Positions 8,146 to 16,683 of a DNA stretch of 37,409 nt are shown here, piece after piece. The notes under the pieces are model-generated. The model made no database searches. It worked only from the letters and a program-made list of their open reading frames with translations, and had not been told where the DNA came from. The translations under genes and the position numbers were made by a program. This stretch comes from an archaeon HR04. GTDB taxonomy: Archaea; Thermoproteota; Nitrososphaeria; Nitrososphaerales; Nitrosocaldaceae. Location of the stretch: contig BEHG01000002.1 of the NCBI GenBank assembly GCA_002898655.1, positions 1 through 37,409 on the forward strand, given 5' to 3'. The number at the start of each line of letters is the position of its first letter. Within the stretch, counting starts at the first letter, position 1.

Positions 8146-8246
8146 TTATACCATGGGCTATATGAACAGATTATGGATGGATGGATTGATGGATTGATAT
8201 ATTAATTATGGATGGATAGTATAGGGATGAGGTAAAAGCAAGATCA

Positions 8247-9221
8247 TCAAGATTGCTTCTTCATCATCCTATCTCTATTTGCAATCCTCAAGAACTCCAG
8301 CAATGCTGTATAATCCTTGTCTGCCAACTCTGTCTTGCTTGCTAATCTATAGCACTGTTCAAGCATAGATGCCATTGGTAGAGATATGTCAAGTGCTCTA
8401 GCAGCATCATTTATGGTCTTTACATCCTTCAGCATCATCTCTAGAGCAAAGGACTTCTCATACTCCCCCTTAACCATCCTTGGTCCTTTGCGCTCACTCA
8501 TTCCAGTCTTGAAGTATGTTGAGTTGAGTATCTCAAGGAAGAGCATTGGATCAAGCCCTGAACGCTCGACTAGGAGTATCCCTTCAGATAGTGCTGCTGC
8601 TATCATTGCTATCTGAAGGTTTAATGCCAACTTCATTGTATGTGCAGATCCATTGCACCCTATGTAGAATATCCTTCCTGCCATCCTATTGAATACATCT
8701 ATGAACCTCTCAAAATGCTCCCTACTCCCTCCAACCATCATCACAAGATTGCCCTGCTCAGCAAGTTGAGGTCCTCCCATTACAGGGGTATCAAGCATGA
8801 TTATGCCATGCTCATTGAGCCTTGATGCTATAGCCTTTGATGCAAATGGGTTTATAGTGCTTACATCAGCAAGTGTTAGCCATCCATCACCACTACCATC
8901 ACCATCATCACTACCACTACCATCACGATCATAACCCTTCTTCCCCCCTTCCCTGTAATGTTTTGCATATACTACACCATTGCTTGAAAATAGCACATCC
9001 TCCAACGCATGCTCATCCTTAACAACCGTTATCAGCAACTCTACCTGCTTTGCAACATCCATTGGTGTCTCTGCTACCATAGCGCCATAACCCTTCAATG
9101 CCTCAGCCTTCCATCTACTCCTGTTGTAGACTATGAGCGTATAGCCAGATGCTAGAAGCCTCCTTGCTATTGCACTCCCCATCATCCCAGTACCTATAAG
9201 ACCTATCCTTGTATCTCTCAT
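8247..9221 (-). CDS. Beta-hydroxyacid (3-hydroxyisobutyrate-type) dehydrogenase
   Basis: An NAD(P)-dependent dehydrogenase of the 3-hydroxyisobutyrate/tartronate-semialdehyde family. The N-terminal Rossmann motif is GLIGTGMMGSA (7-17). The substrate-binding DVSTINP lies near 119-125, DTPVMGG at 144-150 replaces the usual DAPVSGG, and the catalytic Lys197 sits in GSAHTMKLALN. Helical C-terminal half as expected. A 25-residue Gly/Ser/Asp-rich insertion (about 91-113) interrupts the loop just before the DxST motif and is encoded by a GAT/GGT-type repeat at about 8880-8940. The insertion lies at a surface loop, so activity is probably kept. The natural substrate is not evident. It is complete at 324 residues, about 30 longer than usual because of the insertion. 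Confidence 0.9.
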   Translation of the reverse strand: MRDTRIGLIGTGMMGSAIARRLLASGYTLIVYNRSRWKAEALKGYGAMVAETPMDVAKQVELLITVVKDEHALEDVLFSSNGVVYAKHYREGGKKGYDRDGSGSDDGDGSGDGWLTLADVSTINPFASKAIASRLNEHGIIMLDTPVMGGPQLAEQGNLVMMVGGSREHFERFIDVFNRMAGRIFYIGCNGSAHTMKLALNLQIAMIAAALSEGILLVERSGLDPMLFLEILNSTYFKTGMSERKGPRMVKGEYEKSFALEMMLKDVKTINDAARALDISLPMASMLEQCYRLASKTELADKDYTALLEFLRIANRDRMMKKQS

Positions 9222-9261
9222 CTCAGATCTATGAATGGATGAATAAATGGAATAATTTAAT

Positions 9262-12174
9262 TTAATCCCTAATGTTGTATGCTTTAGCTATGAGATCAAT
9301 GGTTAGCCCAATCTCCCTTCCAGAACCTTCCTCCATCTGCAATCTGCATGACTCACCAGTTGTGTAGACCTTCTTATCGCTAGCCTTCACAGCATAGAAG
9401 AGTTCTCTACCTATCTGCATTGAGAGAGCATAGTTATCCTTTATGAATGAGTATGACCCTCCAACACCACAGCACCCCTTCTCCAGTATGCTGAACCTTA
9501 ATGATGGTATGCTCTTTAGAAGTGATGTAATATGCCTATCATAACCCTGAACTATGGTATGGCAGTGCATATGTACAAGTATATCCTCATCAACTGGCTT
9601 GAACTCTACAAGCTCTGCTCTACTCTTAAGGTTGTAGAGTAACTCATGCACATCCTGCACATGATCTGCAACTGCTCTACTCCTATGATCATCAAGCACG
9701 TTAAGATACTCCATCCTCAATGCTAGAGATGCACTTGGGGAGAATGTTACTATTGGTATACCTTTGGATGCGTATGGGTAGAGGCTGGAAGTGTTGAACT
9801 CAACTATCCTCCTTGCTTTATCTACAGCACCTTCAAGTATTGCTGGTAGGCCAGATGAGAACTGCTCTGGGAACTCTACCCTGTAGCCATTGATGTTGAG
9901 TATCCTTACAATCTTGAGCCCAAGCATGGGGTCTATGTACCTTATGTATGTATCTGCAAAGAATGCTACACTCTTATCTAGTGCTGGTTGCCTATACTCA
10001 TGGAAGAGATCATCAAACACCTTGCTGCTGAACCTTGGTATCCTCTTCCTAGCATCTATACCTGCTAGATGCTCAAGTACAATCCTGAATAGTCTGCTGT
10101 TGATAAGCATGTTTGATAGCCATGAGTATCTACATGCAAGTTTAGCATACCTATCTATCTCAGCAAAGTATGCATAACCTTTAGGTAACCCATTGATCTT
10201 TGCATATCTAGCCCTAGCCTCTGCCATTATCTTCCCAACATTTACATTCGATGGGCAGTCGATGAGGCACATCTTGCACTGTATACAGTACTTGTATATC
10301 AACTCCTCATACTCCTTGCTACCCATCAGAGTATCTTGCTCTTGCCTCTCAACTGTATGGGCAATGTTGAGTAACCATCTAAGTACGTTGTTCCTTCCCC
10401 TGCATGATGCTACCTCATCCTCCAAACCTTTGTATACTGGGCACATCCTTACCTTGTAGTTCAACTCTCTACACATACCACATCCATGGCATAGACCAAC
10501 CTCATCAGCATATGCTAACTCCTCTTCATACCCTGTTACCCTACTTGCTATAGCACTACTCTTAGAACCCCATACAAGCATAGTATTATCATCATCTCTA
10601 CTTACACCCTTGCTATAGCGTAGGTTCTTAACTAAAAGATCCCTATGGTTGGTAACCTTCTTCTCAGGATTCATTATATTCTTTGGGTCTAAGACCTGCT
10701 TTACCTTAACGAAGAGCGAGTATATCTCATCCCCATAGAGCATCCTTACAAACTCAGATCTTGCAAGACCATCCCCATGCTCTGCAGATATACTTCCTTT
10801 CATGCTCTTCACTACGTTGAAGACCTCATAGGCTAGAGCCTTCATCACCCTAAGACCATCATCACTGCTTAGATCCAGAATGGGTCTAGTATGGAGGTTC
10901 CCATCACCAGCATGTCCATACATTGTGTATTGTACACCATACATCCTATAGATCCTCCTGAGCGCATCAACAAGATCAGGGAGCTTATCAACCTGTACAA
11001 CTGGGTCCTCTATGAATGCTATAGGCTTGCTCTTACCCATCCTAACCTTCATCGTGTACGCTAACGCTCTCTTCCTAACCTCCCATAACCTTGAGATCTC
11101 ATCCTCATCGTATGAGCATGTTATATGCTTGAGACCTTTTGCATTGCTTGATATGCTCATCAGTTTATCCATCATGGATCTAACATCATCCATGCTATTG
11201 CCATCTAACTCAAGGAATAGTATGCACTCATAATCTTTGTAACCATGAAAGTTGCTATCTATACTCCTTGCCATATCAATTACTGTTCTATCTATGAGTT
11301 CTACAGTTGCTGCCCTTAGCCCTCCCATAACTATATCCCTAACATACAATGCAGCATTGTATGTATCATCAAAGGCAAGTAATGCCAATGCCCTGAACCT
11401 TGGTATATCGATGATCCTTAGAGATGCTCTAACAACTATCCCAAGTGTACCTTCTGATCCAACGAATAACTTTGCAAGATCTACAGTATGTTCATTCAGC
11501 AGAACCCTATCAATCCTATAGCCTGAGGAGTTCTTGCTTACCTTAGGGAACCCCTCCCTTATCACATCCATCTTGGGGGCAAGCATGCTGTATAACTCCC
11601 TTGCCAACCTTGCCTCAACGCTATCATCATCATAGTTTAGATCAACCTTCCTAGCATGTATGATGCTACCATCTGCAAGCACAACATCAAGCTCCTCAAC
11701 GTAATCTATCATGCTCCCATACTTGACCGTATGCGCACCAGATGCATTGTTTGCTATCATCCCACCTATGGTACAGTAATCTGAACTTGAAGGGTCTACT
11801 GGTATGAACTTGCCATGCCTCTTCAACTCCCTATCGAGTACACCTTTGTACATCCCTGCCTCAACGGTAACATACCCCTCCTCTAGATTTAGAGTAAGTA
11901 ACCTGTTCATACGAGTAAGGTCTATGATTATGCCAGAGCCTATGGCTTGACCAGCAAGTCCACTACCTCCTCCCCTTGCTGTAACTGGTACCCCATGCTT
12001 ATATGCAACCTTCACAGTGCTCGCAACATCCTGCACATCCCTAGCAACGACTATGCAGAGAGGGAGCATCTCATATGCACTTGCATCACTTGCATACATG
12101 TACCTATCAAGCATGCCTGTAAGTACCCTACCCCTTACGCTTGCCCTTAACTCATCTATGAGTTGCTCATGCAT
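9262..12174 (-). CDS. GlcD-GlcF-type fusion: FAD-linked 2-hydroxyacid dehydrogenase with Fe-S/CCG domains
   Basis: A 970-residue fusion. Residues 1-490 form a FAD-binding PCMH/GlcD half, with VTARGGGSGLAGQA for FAD binding near 60, TVKYGSMID, and the C-terminal cap ending DPKNIMNPEKK. A ferredoxin-like region follows, with CHGCGMC...CP near 565-580 and CIQCKMCLIDCP near 640, ligands for two [4Fe-4S] clusters. The C-terminal part carries cysteine-rich CCG motifs including EKGCCGVGGSYSF near 910. The arrangement matches D-lactate, glycolate or D-2-hydroxyglutarate dehydrogenases of the YdiJ type, which pass electrons to quinones or other carriers at the membrane. The substrate is unresolved. 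It is upstream of the hydroxyacid dehydrogenase gene on the same strand (40-nt gap), suggesting a shared hydroxyacid pathway. Confidence 0.9.
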   Translation of the reverse strand: MHEQLIDELRASVRGRVLTGMLDRYMYASDASAYEMLPLCIVVARDVQDVASTVKVAYKHGVPVTARGGGSGLAGQAIGSGIIIDLTRMNRLLTLNLEEGYVTVEAGMYKGVLDRELKRHGKFIPVDPSSSDYCTIGGMIANNASGAHTVKYGSMIDYVEELDVVLADGSIIHARKVDLNYDDDSVEARLARELYSMLAPKMDVIREGFPKVSKNSSGYRIDRVLLNEHTVDLAKLFVGSEGTLGIVVRASLRIIDIPRFRALALLAFDDTYNAALYVRDIVMGGLRAATVELIDRTVIDMARSIDSNFHGYKDYECILFLELDGNSMDDVRSMMDKLMSISSNAKGLKHITCSYDEDEISRLWEVRKRALAYTMKVRMGKSKPIAFIEDPVVQVDKLPDLVDALRRIYRMYGVQYTMYGHAGDGNLHTRPILDLSSDDGLRVMKALAYEVFNVVKSMKGSISAEHGDGLARSEFVRMLYGDEIYSLFVKVKQVLDPKNIMNPEKKVTNHRDLLVKNLRYSKGVSRDDDNTMLVWGSKSSAIASRVTGYEEELAYADEVGLCHGCGMCRELNYKVRMCPVYKGLEDEVASCRGRNNVLRWLLNIAHTVERQEQDTLMGSKEYEELIYKYCIQCKMCLIDCPSNVNVGKIMAEARARYAKINGLPKGYAYFAEIDRYAKLACRYSWLSNMLINSRLFRIVLEHLAGIDARKRIPRFSSKVFDDLFHEYRQPALDKSVAFFADTYIRYIDPMLGLKIVRILNINGYRVEFPEQFSSGLPAILEGAVDKARRIVEFNTSSLYPYASKGIPIVTFSPSASLALRMEYLNVLDDHRSRAVADHVQDVHELLYNLKSRAELVEFKPVDEDILVHMHCHTIVQGYDRHITSLLKSIPSLRFSILEKGCCGVGGSYSFIKDNYALSMQIGRELFYAVKASDKKVYTTGESCRLQMEEGSGREIGLTIDLIAKAYNIRD

Positions 12175-12259
12175 ACTACTACTACCATTCCTTCACGATG
12201 AGATTTATAGATTGATATATAAGGAAAGGCTTTAATGTAATTGGAAGGCTACAGGTAGG

Positions 12260-13462
12260 ATGTTGATCATGGATATTGGTATAGGCATGATGATGATCAT
12301 TGGTATAAGCATGGGTCTAGTTACGATGATTGATGTAGGTAGCATAATGATGCAGATGAACCCTCTCTTCCCATCTGGGGATGCACAGCAACAGTGGTGG
12401 GTATACCTACTATGGATAGTTCCATTCTTCATCTTCCTCCTCTACGGGCAGAGGATACAGATGTGGATGGTTCTTAATGATGTTGCAAGATCACTGAACA
12501 GGTTGAAGAGCATGCAGGATAAGGCTAGAGATGAGGCTATAGCGTATCTTAAGAGCGTTAACCCAAACCTTGCTAGTACTGAGAGGCTTGATATGATGAT
12601 GGAGCATTTTGCAATAACCCCTGTAGACATGGACCCATATGGTATAGTCAGGAAGGTACAGCATATAATAAGGCTGAGGGATGATAGGATAAAGGCTCAG
12701 ATCAGGATACTAGCACCTCAGGCAGATGAGGTCACTGCAAGTAGGCTTGAGAATGTGCTAGAGGTTGCAACAGCACTGCATATGCTCTACAAGATAGTTA
12801 GACACTTCTACCTAATGGGCAAGAAGACAACTAGCATGTTCTTCCTTGTACAGTTGCAGATGCTCATGCCCATTATAATGCAGTCAGCAGAGGCATTCAA
12901 CAAGGCAATCCCTGCAATAAAGAATGGGCAGCCAATAGGGGATGGTATAGGACCAATGGTAGTTGGGAGGCTCATGCTCAACAGGGAGAAGATAGCTATA
13001 GCAAGGGATACGGTTATGAGCGAGTATGAGTACAATGGAAGGAGGCTTTACCTTGTCAAGGCTCAAGGCCCTGGGGGTACGGTTGGGGAGCCCCATACTG
13101 CTGTTGAGAGGCTCATAAATGAGATGGGTGTGAAGGTTGATATGATAATAATGATAGATGCTGCACTCAAGCTTGAAGGGGAGAAGACAGGGGATGTTGC
13201 TGAGGGTGTTGGTGCTGCCATAGGAGGAATAGGGGTTGAGAAGTACCAGATAGAGGAGGTTGCTACAAGGCATAGCATACCCCTCTACGCTGTTATAATA
13301 AAGCAGTCCATCCTTGAGGCAATAACAGCAATGAGGAAGGAGATAGCAGAGGCTGTTGAGAGGGCAAGCAAGAGTGTGTTTAGGATGATAGATGAGCATA
13401 GCAAGGAAGGAGATAATATTCTAATAATAGGAGTAGGGAATACACTAGGTGTAGGACAATGA
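12260..13462 (+). CDS. DUF1512-like archaeal membrane-anchored protein
   Basis: A 400-residue protein. A very hydrophobic Met/Ile-rich stretch (1-25) and a second membrane segment (about 47-65, WWVYLLWIVPFFIFLLYG) are followed by a large soluble domain. The soluble part contains ALKLEGEKTGDVAEGVGAAI and ends IIGVGNTLGVGQ, a glycine-rich pattern I associate with the archaeal DUF1512 family; this assignment is from memory of the pattern. The function of that family is unknown to me. The first Met-rich stretch could also be partly untranslated if the ATG near 12345 is used. The stop codon overlaps the start of the next gene by four bases (ATGA), so both are translationally coupled. Confidence 0.7.
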   Translation: MLIMDIGIGMMMIIGISMGLVTMIDVGSIMMQMNPLFPSGDAQQQWWVYLLWIVPFFIFLLYGQRIQMWMVLNDVARSLNRLKSMQDKARDEAIAYLKSVNPNLASTERLDMMMEHFAITPVDMDPYGIVRKVQHIIRLRDDRIKAQIRILAPQADEVTASRLENVLEVATALHMLYKIVRHFYLMGKKTTSMFFLVQLQMLMPIIMQSAEAFNKAIPAIKNGQPIGDGIGPMVVGRLMLNREKIAIARDTVMSEYEYNGRRLYLVKAQGPGGTVGEPHTAVERLINEMGVKVDMIIMIDAALKLEGEKTGDVAEGVGAAIGGIGVEKYQIEEVATRHSIPLYAVIIKQSILEAITAMRKEIAEAVERASKSVFRMIDEHSKEGDNILIIGVGNTLGVGQ

Positions 13463-13662
13463 GCCATGATATGAAGGATGATAAGGATAAGGATAAGAGG
13501 TCCATAGTCTACACTATAGAGGAGTGCCAACAATGCGGGGTCAAGAACAAGCGCATATTCAAGGTTGGAGATTATGTGTACAAGTTTGGTGGCTCCTGCT
13601 TAAGGTGCAAGGGTAGCACACTCATAACTATGATATACGCTGAGTATGTGAATGGTACATGA
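13459..13662 (+). CDS. Small zinc-ribbon protein coupled to the DUF1512-like gene
   Basis: 67 residues with CQQC (about 23-26) and CLRC (about 47-50), spaced as in a zinc ribbon, after a charged Asp/Lys-rich N-terminus. The ATG overlaps the upstream stop codon in an ATGA arrangement, strongly implying translational coupling with the membrane protein before it. Its function is unknown. The coupling suggests it acts with the DUF1512-like protein, possibly as a regulatory or nucleic-acid-binding partner; that is inference only. Confidence 0.75.
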   Translation: MSHDMKDDKDKDKRSIVYTIEECQQCGVKNKRIFKVGDYVYKFGGSCLRCKGSTLITMIYAEYVNGT

Positions 13663-13751
13663 GTAGATAGATAGATGGTCCAATCACACCACGACAAACT
13701 AATCATCATCATCAGCAACAACCAAACCATCATATCATCATCATACAATGA

Positions 13752-14633
13752 TCAAGCAGTTATTACCACTGTACCTTCCATTGTTGGCACTATAGTATGC
13801 TCAGCCTGTGCTACATACCTGTTGTTGCCTTCAACAAGCACTGGATATGTCCTTATAACCTTCTTCTTGAGGAGGAAGGATATCATCTCCCTAGCATGGT
13901 TCACATCCTCATCCTTGAGCCATCTCAATGCGAATGGCAGTGTCTTGAACCTGGTCCAGAGCATATCTAGGAAGGTATCTGCCTCCTTCCTCTCCGTTCT
14001 CTTCCTACTCACTATTGAGTATATATTGCTTATATCACCATTGTATACCAAGCCAGAACCATCCCCAGTGGTTACAAATGGCTCTATAGCATACACTTCA
14101 CCTTGCTGGAGGGAGAATGAACCTATAGTCCATATGTTTGGTATAGACTTGCCAGCATGTATAGTGTACTTTGCTATTGAGTGCCCACTTAGGTTCTGTA
14201 CTGGCTTAAGACCATAAGACTTGATGGTATGCTCTATAACCCTGCCTATATCACCTGCCTTGACCCCTGCCCTTGCTACACGTATTGCCTCTCTTAGAGC
14301 ATGCTCAGCAGCCTCTACAAGGATGCTGTATGATGGGTTGTAGCATACAGTTACAGCAGTATCTGCTATCGAACCATTCACATGCACCCCTATGTCTATC
14401 TTGAGCACATCACCATCCCTAACCTCAATGCTATCGTTAGGCTCAGCAGTGTAGTGTGCAGCAACCTCGTTGAGGCTTACATTGCAAGGGAATGCTGGCT
14501 CCCCTCCCTTAGCCCTTATCATCTCTTCCGCCTCTTCACATATATCGAGGAGTGTTCTTCCAACATGGTAACGTTTCCTCATATGCTCCCTAACCTCTGC
14601 TGCTATCTTTCCTGCCTTGATATAATCCTCCAT
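13752..14633 (-). CDS. map: Methionine aminopeptidase, type II
   Basis: Removes the initiator Met from new proteins. With the start at ATG 14633 the product is 293 residues, the normal archaeal type II length. The open frame extends 35 codons further upstream, but that extension is hydrophobic, unlike the family, and runs into the tRNA promoter area, so it is rejected. Metal ligands are visible: Asp80 and Asp91 (KIDIGVHVNGSIADTA), His151 (SGHSI), Glu184 (AIEPF) and Glu286 (EGTVVITA). His60 in VAAHYTAEP is also in place. The type II insertion between the last two ligands is present. It is convergent with the zinc-ribbon gene and divergent from tRNA-Pro. Confidence 0.95.
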   Translation of the reverse strand: MEDYIKAGKIAAEVREHMRKRYHVGRTLLDICEEAEEMIRAKGGEPAFPCNVSLNEVAAHYTAEPNDSIEVRDGDVLKIDIGVHVNGSIADTAVTVCYNPSYSILVEAAEHALREAIRVARAGVKAGDIGRVIEHTIKSYGLKPVQNLSGHSIAKYTIHAGKSIPNIWTIGSFSLQQGEVYAIEPFVTTGDGSGLVYNGDISNIYSIVSRKRTERKEADTFLDMLWTRFKTLPFALRWLKDEDVNHAREMISFLLKKKVIRTYPVLVEGNNRYVAQAEHTIVPTMEGTVVITA

Positions 14634-14742
14634 GCTTGCTAGCAACAGCAGATCTATGCTATAGGGATAAATAAAAGTAAGGTTGAATGCATGGGAATAA
14701 GTTTTTAGATGCATCAATGGCTGTATGTAATGTAGCAATGGC

Positions 14743-14865
14743 GGGGTCGTGGGCTAGCATGGTATTCACTAACTACTTGCTCATGCAGGTAGGTAGGCAA
14801 TGAAACAGAGTGCTTCGAGCCTTGGGCGCTCGAGGTCGCCGGTTCAAATCCGGCCGACCCCACCA
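14743..14865 (+). tRNA. tRNA-Pro (anticodon UGG), intron-containing, CCA encoded
   Basis: The acceptor stem GGGGTCG (14743-14749) pairs with CGACCCC (14855-14861), followed by A73 and a genomic CCA. The T arm is GCCGG-TTCAAAT-CCGGC. The anticodon arm CGAGC-CTTGGGC-GCTCG gives anticodon TGG with G37, as expected for Pro. The D arm begins T-G-GGCT-AGCATGGTA and the matching 3' strand TGCTT is found only after about 46 extra bases, so an intron interrupts the D arm. After removal the D stem pairs G10-T25, G11-C24 and C12-G23, with a T13-T22 mismatch that also occurs in other archaeal tRNA-Pro. There is no direct copy of the 3' end elsewhere in the window. Confidence 0.88.
14766..14811 (+). other. 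Intron in the D arm of tRNA-Pro, about 46 nt
   Basis: The extra segment is 46 nt. Because T flanks both sides it may equally be 14765-14810. It folds into a long hairpin in which CTAACTACTTGC (14769-14780) pairs with GCAGGTAGGTAG (14785-14796), with one mismatch and one wobble and a TCAT loop. TTCA/TGAA adds four more pairs beyond a small bulge. I could not build a canonical bulge-helix-bulge at the required cut sites; outside the intron AGCA/TGCT can pair as an outer helix. A non-canonical position and relaxed motif are known for introns of thermophilic archaea, but the exact boundaries here are inferred from the mature tRNA fold. Confidence 0.65.
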
Positions 14866-15074
14866 GTCATGTAGTCCATTATTATACGGTATGCATAGCA
14901 AGAAGAGGAAAGAGAGCGGGCAGGAGGAAGGAACTCTAGTGACAAAAGTCATCTATCTGTTAGACTGTAGTTCACGTAAACGTTAGGAACCTCAGCCTGG
15001 GTAACTTACCTGCCTATACCTACCTACTTATATACTGTTTAAGCACAATTCTACTTAAGCAGTAGTTGGGCAGG

Positions 15075-15245
15075 CTTACTCTTTATGTTGCACTTAGCGA
15101 GCAGGATAGCAAGAGAGGTTATGAGGTTTACAGGGATGAGGATGTTGATCTAGATCAGCTTGGTATATGGGATGCAAGCATAAAGTGCTTGGAGTGGTAT
15201 AATGGTTATATGCAGCGCAATTGTACCCCCATTATGCAAAGGTAG
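15075..15245 (+). pseudogene. Unidentified open remnant without a start codon
   Basis: A frame open for 56 codons (GYEVYRDEDVDLDQLGIWDAS near its middle) with composition like real coding sequence but no plausible start codon or TATA box. It lies between tRNA-Pro and the alcohol dehydrogenase remnant. I do not recognise the family. It is best read as the tail of a decayed gene. The preceding stretch 14866-15074 shows nothing I can assign. Confidence 0.35.
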
Positions 15246-15258
15246 AGGCTAGACCATT

Positions 15259-15452
15259 CTACAACAGACTTTATCTATCTTCGGTGAGTATCTAGGCAGT
15301 AAGCAGATGGAGATGCTAGAGCTCATACACAAGAATAGGATCAAACCCGTCATAGATAGACTCTTGTGTTAGAGGATGCAGTGCTTGCTCATACAAGGAT
15401 GGAGATGGATCAGCACTTTGGCAAGATAGTGATCAAGGTAGCATCCATCTAA
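15259..15452 (+). pseudogene. C-terminal remnant of a zinc-type (MDR) alcohol dehydrogenase
   Basis: Only the last 60 or so residues of a medium-chain dehydrogenase survive, in two frames. From 15280 one frame reads GEYLGSKQMEMLELIHKN then RIKPVIDRLL and hits TAG. A frame shift near 15365 then continues LEDAVLAHTRMEMDQ, HFGKIVIKVASI and a stop at 15450-15452. The block IKPVIDR...LEDA..AH..M....HFGKIVIKV is the standard end of the MDR alcohol dehydrogenase/quinone reductase family. The catalytic and cofactor-binding parts are gone, so this is a dead fragment. Confidence 0.8.
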
Positions 15453-15557
15453 CTATATCATGGAAATTTTTATAGCGCTTTATCCTAAATTGTAATGATT
15501 TTAGATTACCTATAAAATATTTATAATATCATCAGAGAGAGTAATGTAGAACTGGAT

Positions 15558-16179
15558 ATGAGAAGGGTAACGAGCATAAACATGATTACTATGGCTATAG
15601 TCACGCTAGCAGCATCTATATACACCCAACATATACATATGCAAATGGTTACTCATTCTCTAGCAGAGAAGGGTTGGTAGATGCTATAGGAGAAGCACTA
15701 TCCAACTCCTTTACAGATGAGGAGGTTCAGCAGGCTATAGATGCTATACATAGTGAGTATAACCTACCAGAACAAGGTTCCATTATCATACAGGCAGAGC
15801 AAGGAAACCTATACGCACTTGCATGCATACTACTACATGATCCACCATTAAGAGTGTACAATGCCTTGTACTCTACATGAGCCTAGGCTCCCCAATAACT
15901 ATAGATGATCTACATGTTTATGCAGATGCACCAAGTGGTACAATCAATATACAGAGTTGGAACTGGGCACCAAACACAATACCAGATCCATTCATATGGC
16001 TTGGTTCAATAACCATGAGTGAAGCAGGTACATGGAGCATAGTTGCTGACTTTACCACACAAGGTAGTGTAGTGTTGAGCATACCAGTAACATTCAATGT
16101 TGTTCCAGAGAGTATGATAGGTGCAGTAGGTGTAGTTGGGGGTTCATCTGCAGCAGTTGTGTATAGGAGGAGCAGGTAG
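15558..16179 (+). pseudogene. Frameshifted secreted/surface protein with C-terminal anchor
   Basis: Three frames together make one sensible protein. A signal-peptide-like start (ATG 15558, MITMAIVTLAAS) runs to about 15620. A body in a second frame reads YTYANGYSFSREGLVDAIGE and on to a stop at 15880. A third frame (15877-16179) reads SIVADFTTQGSVVLSIPVTF and ends with a small hydrophobic segment followed by YRRSR, a membrane-anchor tail. The last two frames overlap by ATGA and might be separately translated, but the missing signal peptide on the body and missing anchor on the first part favour a broken gene. No bulge-helix-bulge explains the shifts. The cargo domain is unrecognised; the C-terminal part looks like a beta-sandwich. 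Confidence 0.55.
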
Positions 16180-16207
16180 AGTAAAAGAGATCGATTCAAT
16201 TAATTAC

Positions 16208-16224
16208 TTTTTTATTTTATTACT
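16208..16224 (+). terminator. T-rich transcription stop after the broken surface protein
   Basis: A run of six T followed by ATTTTATTA directly after the plus-strand frame ending at 16179. Archaeal termination typically occurs at such U-rich tracts without a required hairpin. Confidence 0.45.
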
Positions 16225-16264
16225 TTATTTGAATTGATCATTCTTATAACATCCTTCAACTCAT

Positions 16265-16683
16265 CTAGATATCAAACTCATATCTATTGAATAGGTTGAT
16301 CAACTTAACAACTCCCTATTCTCTTGGTTCCTTGTAGACTCCATGAAATCAACCCTGTTTATTACACCCTGAAGGTAATCGTTATGCTTTGCTATCTCAT
16401 TTATTGCATCTGCTAGATTGTTTGGAAGGTTATTTGCATCCTTTGTAACCTCATCCCATAAGTATTTTCTTGGTATATACTCTAATACTCGCTGCTCCAA
16501 CTCCTCTCTATCTGCTCATCACTTAACCCCTTCACATCCTAACCTTTTCTCTCTCATACATAGCCTTATCGCTAAGCCTCTTGAAGAATAGCAAGACAAG
16601 TACGAACTTGTAATCTAAAGCAGTCATTATTATATCTGCTACATCATCAACGAGTTTGATTAGTTCATCTTTACTTATAAAGT
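16265..16683 (-). pseudogene. hsdM: Fragmented type I restriction-modification methyltransferase (HsdM)
   Basis: Pieces of an HsdM-type N6-adenine methyltransferase N-terminal region lie in order but in different frames. First comes VADIIMTALDYKFVLVLLFF followed by KRLSDKAMYEREKVR, matching the family's ADILRGKLDYKFVLLLLFLKRLSD-type block. Next is EELEQRVLEYIPRKYLWDEV and NLADAINEIAKHNDYLQGVI (open 16300-16500). After another shift comes VKLINLFNRYEFDI and a stop at 16265. Several internal stops and frame shifts separate the pieces, and the AdoMet-binding catalytic domain is missing. No hsdR or hsdS is nearby. This is a decayed remnant of a restriction system. Confidence 0.75.

Noticed and set aside
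14633-14738. A 35-residue N-terminal extension of methionine aminopeptidase
   Set aside because: It is hydrophobic and unlike the family, while the ATG at 14633 gives normal length.
14920-15010. Possible IS200/IS605-like right end after tRNA-Pro
   Set aside because: A vague resemblance only; no transposase fragment, hairpin end or target duplication could be shown.
15840-15885. Bulge-helix-bulge intron to explain the surface protein frame change
   Set aside because: A hairpin exists, but the flanking bases do not pair as the 4-bp central helix.
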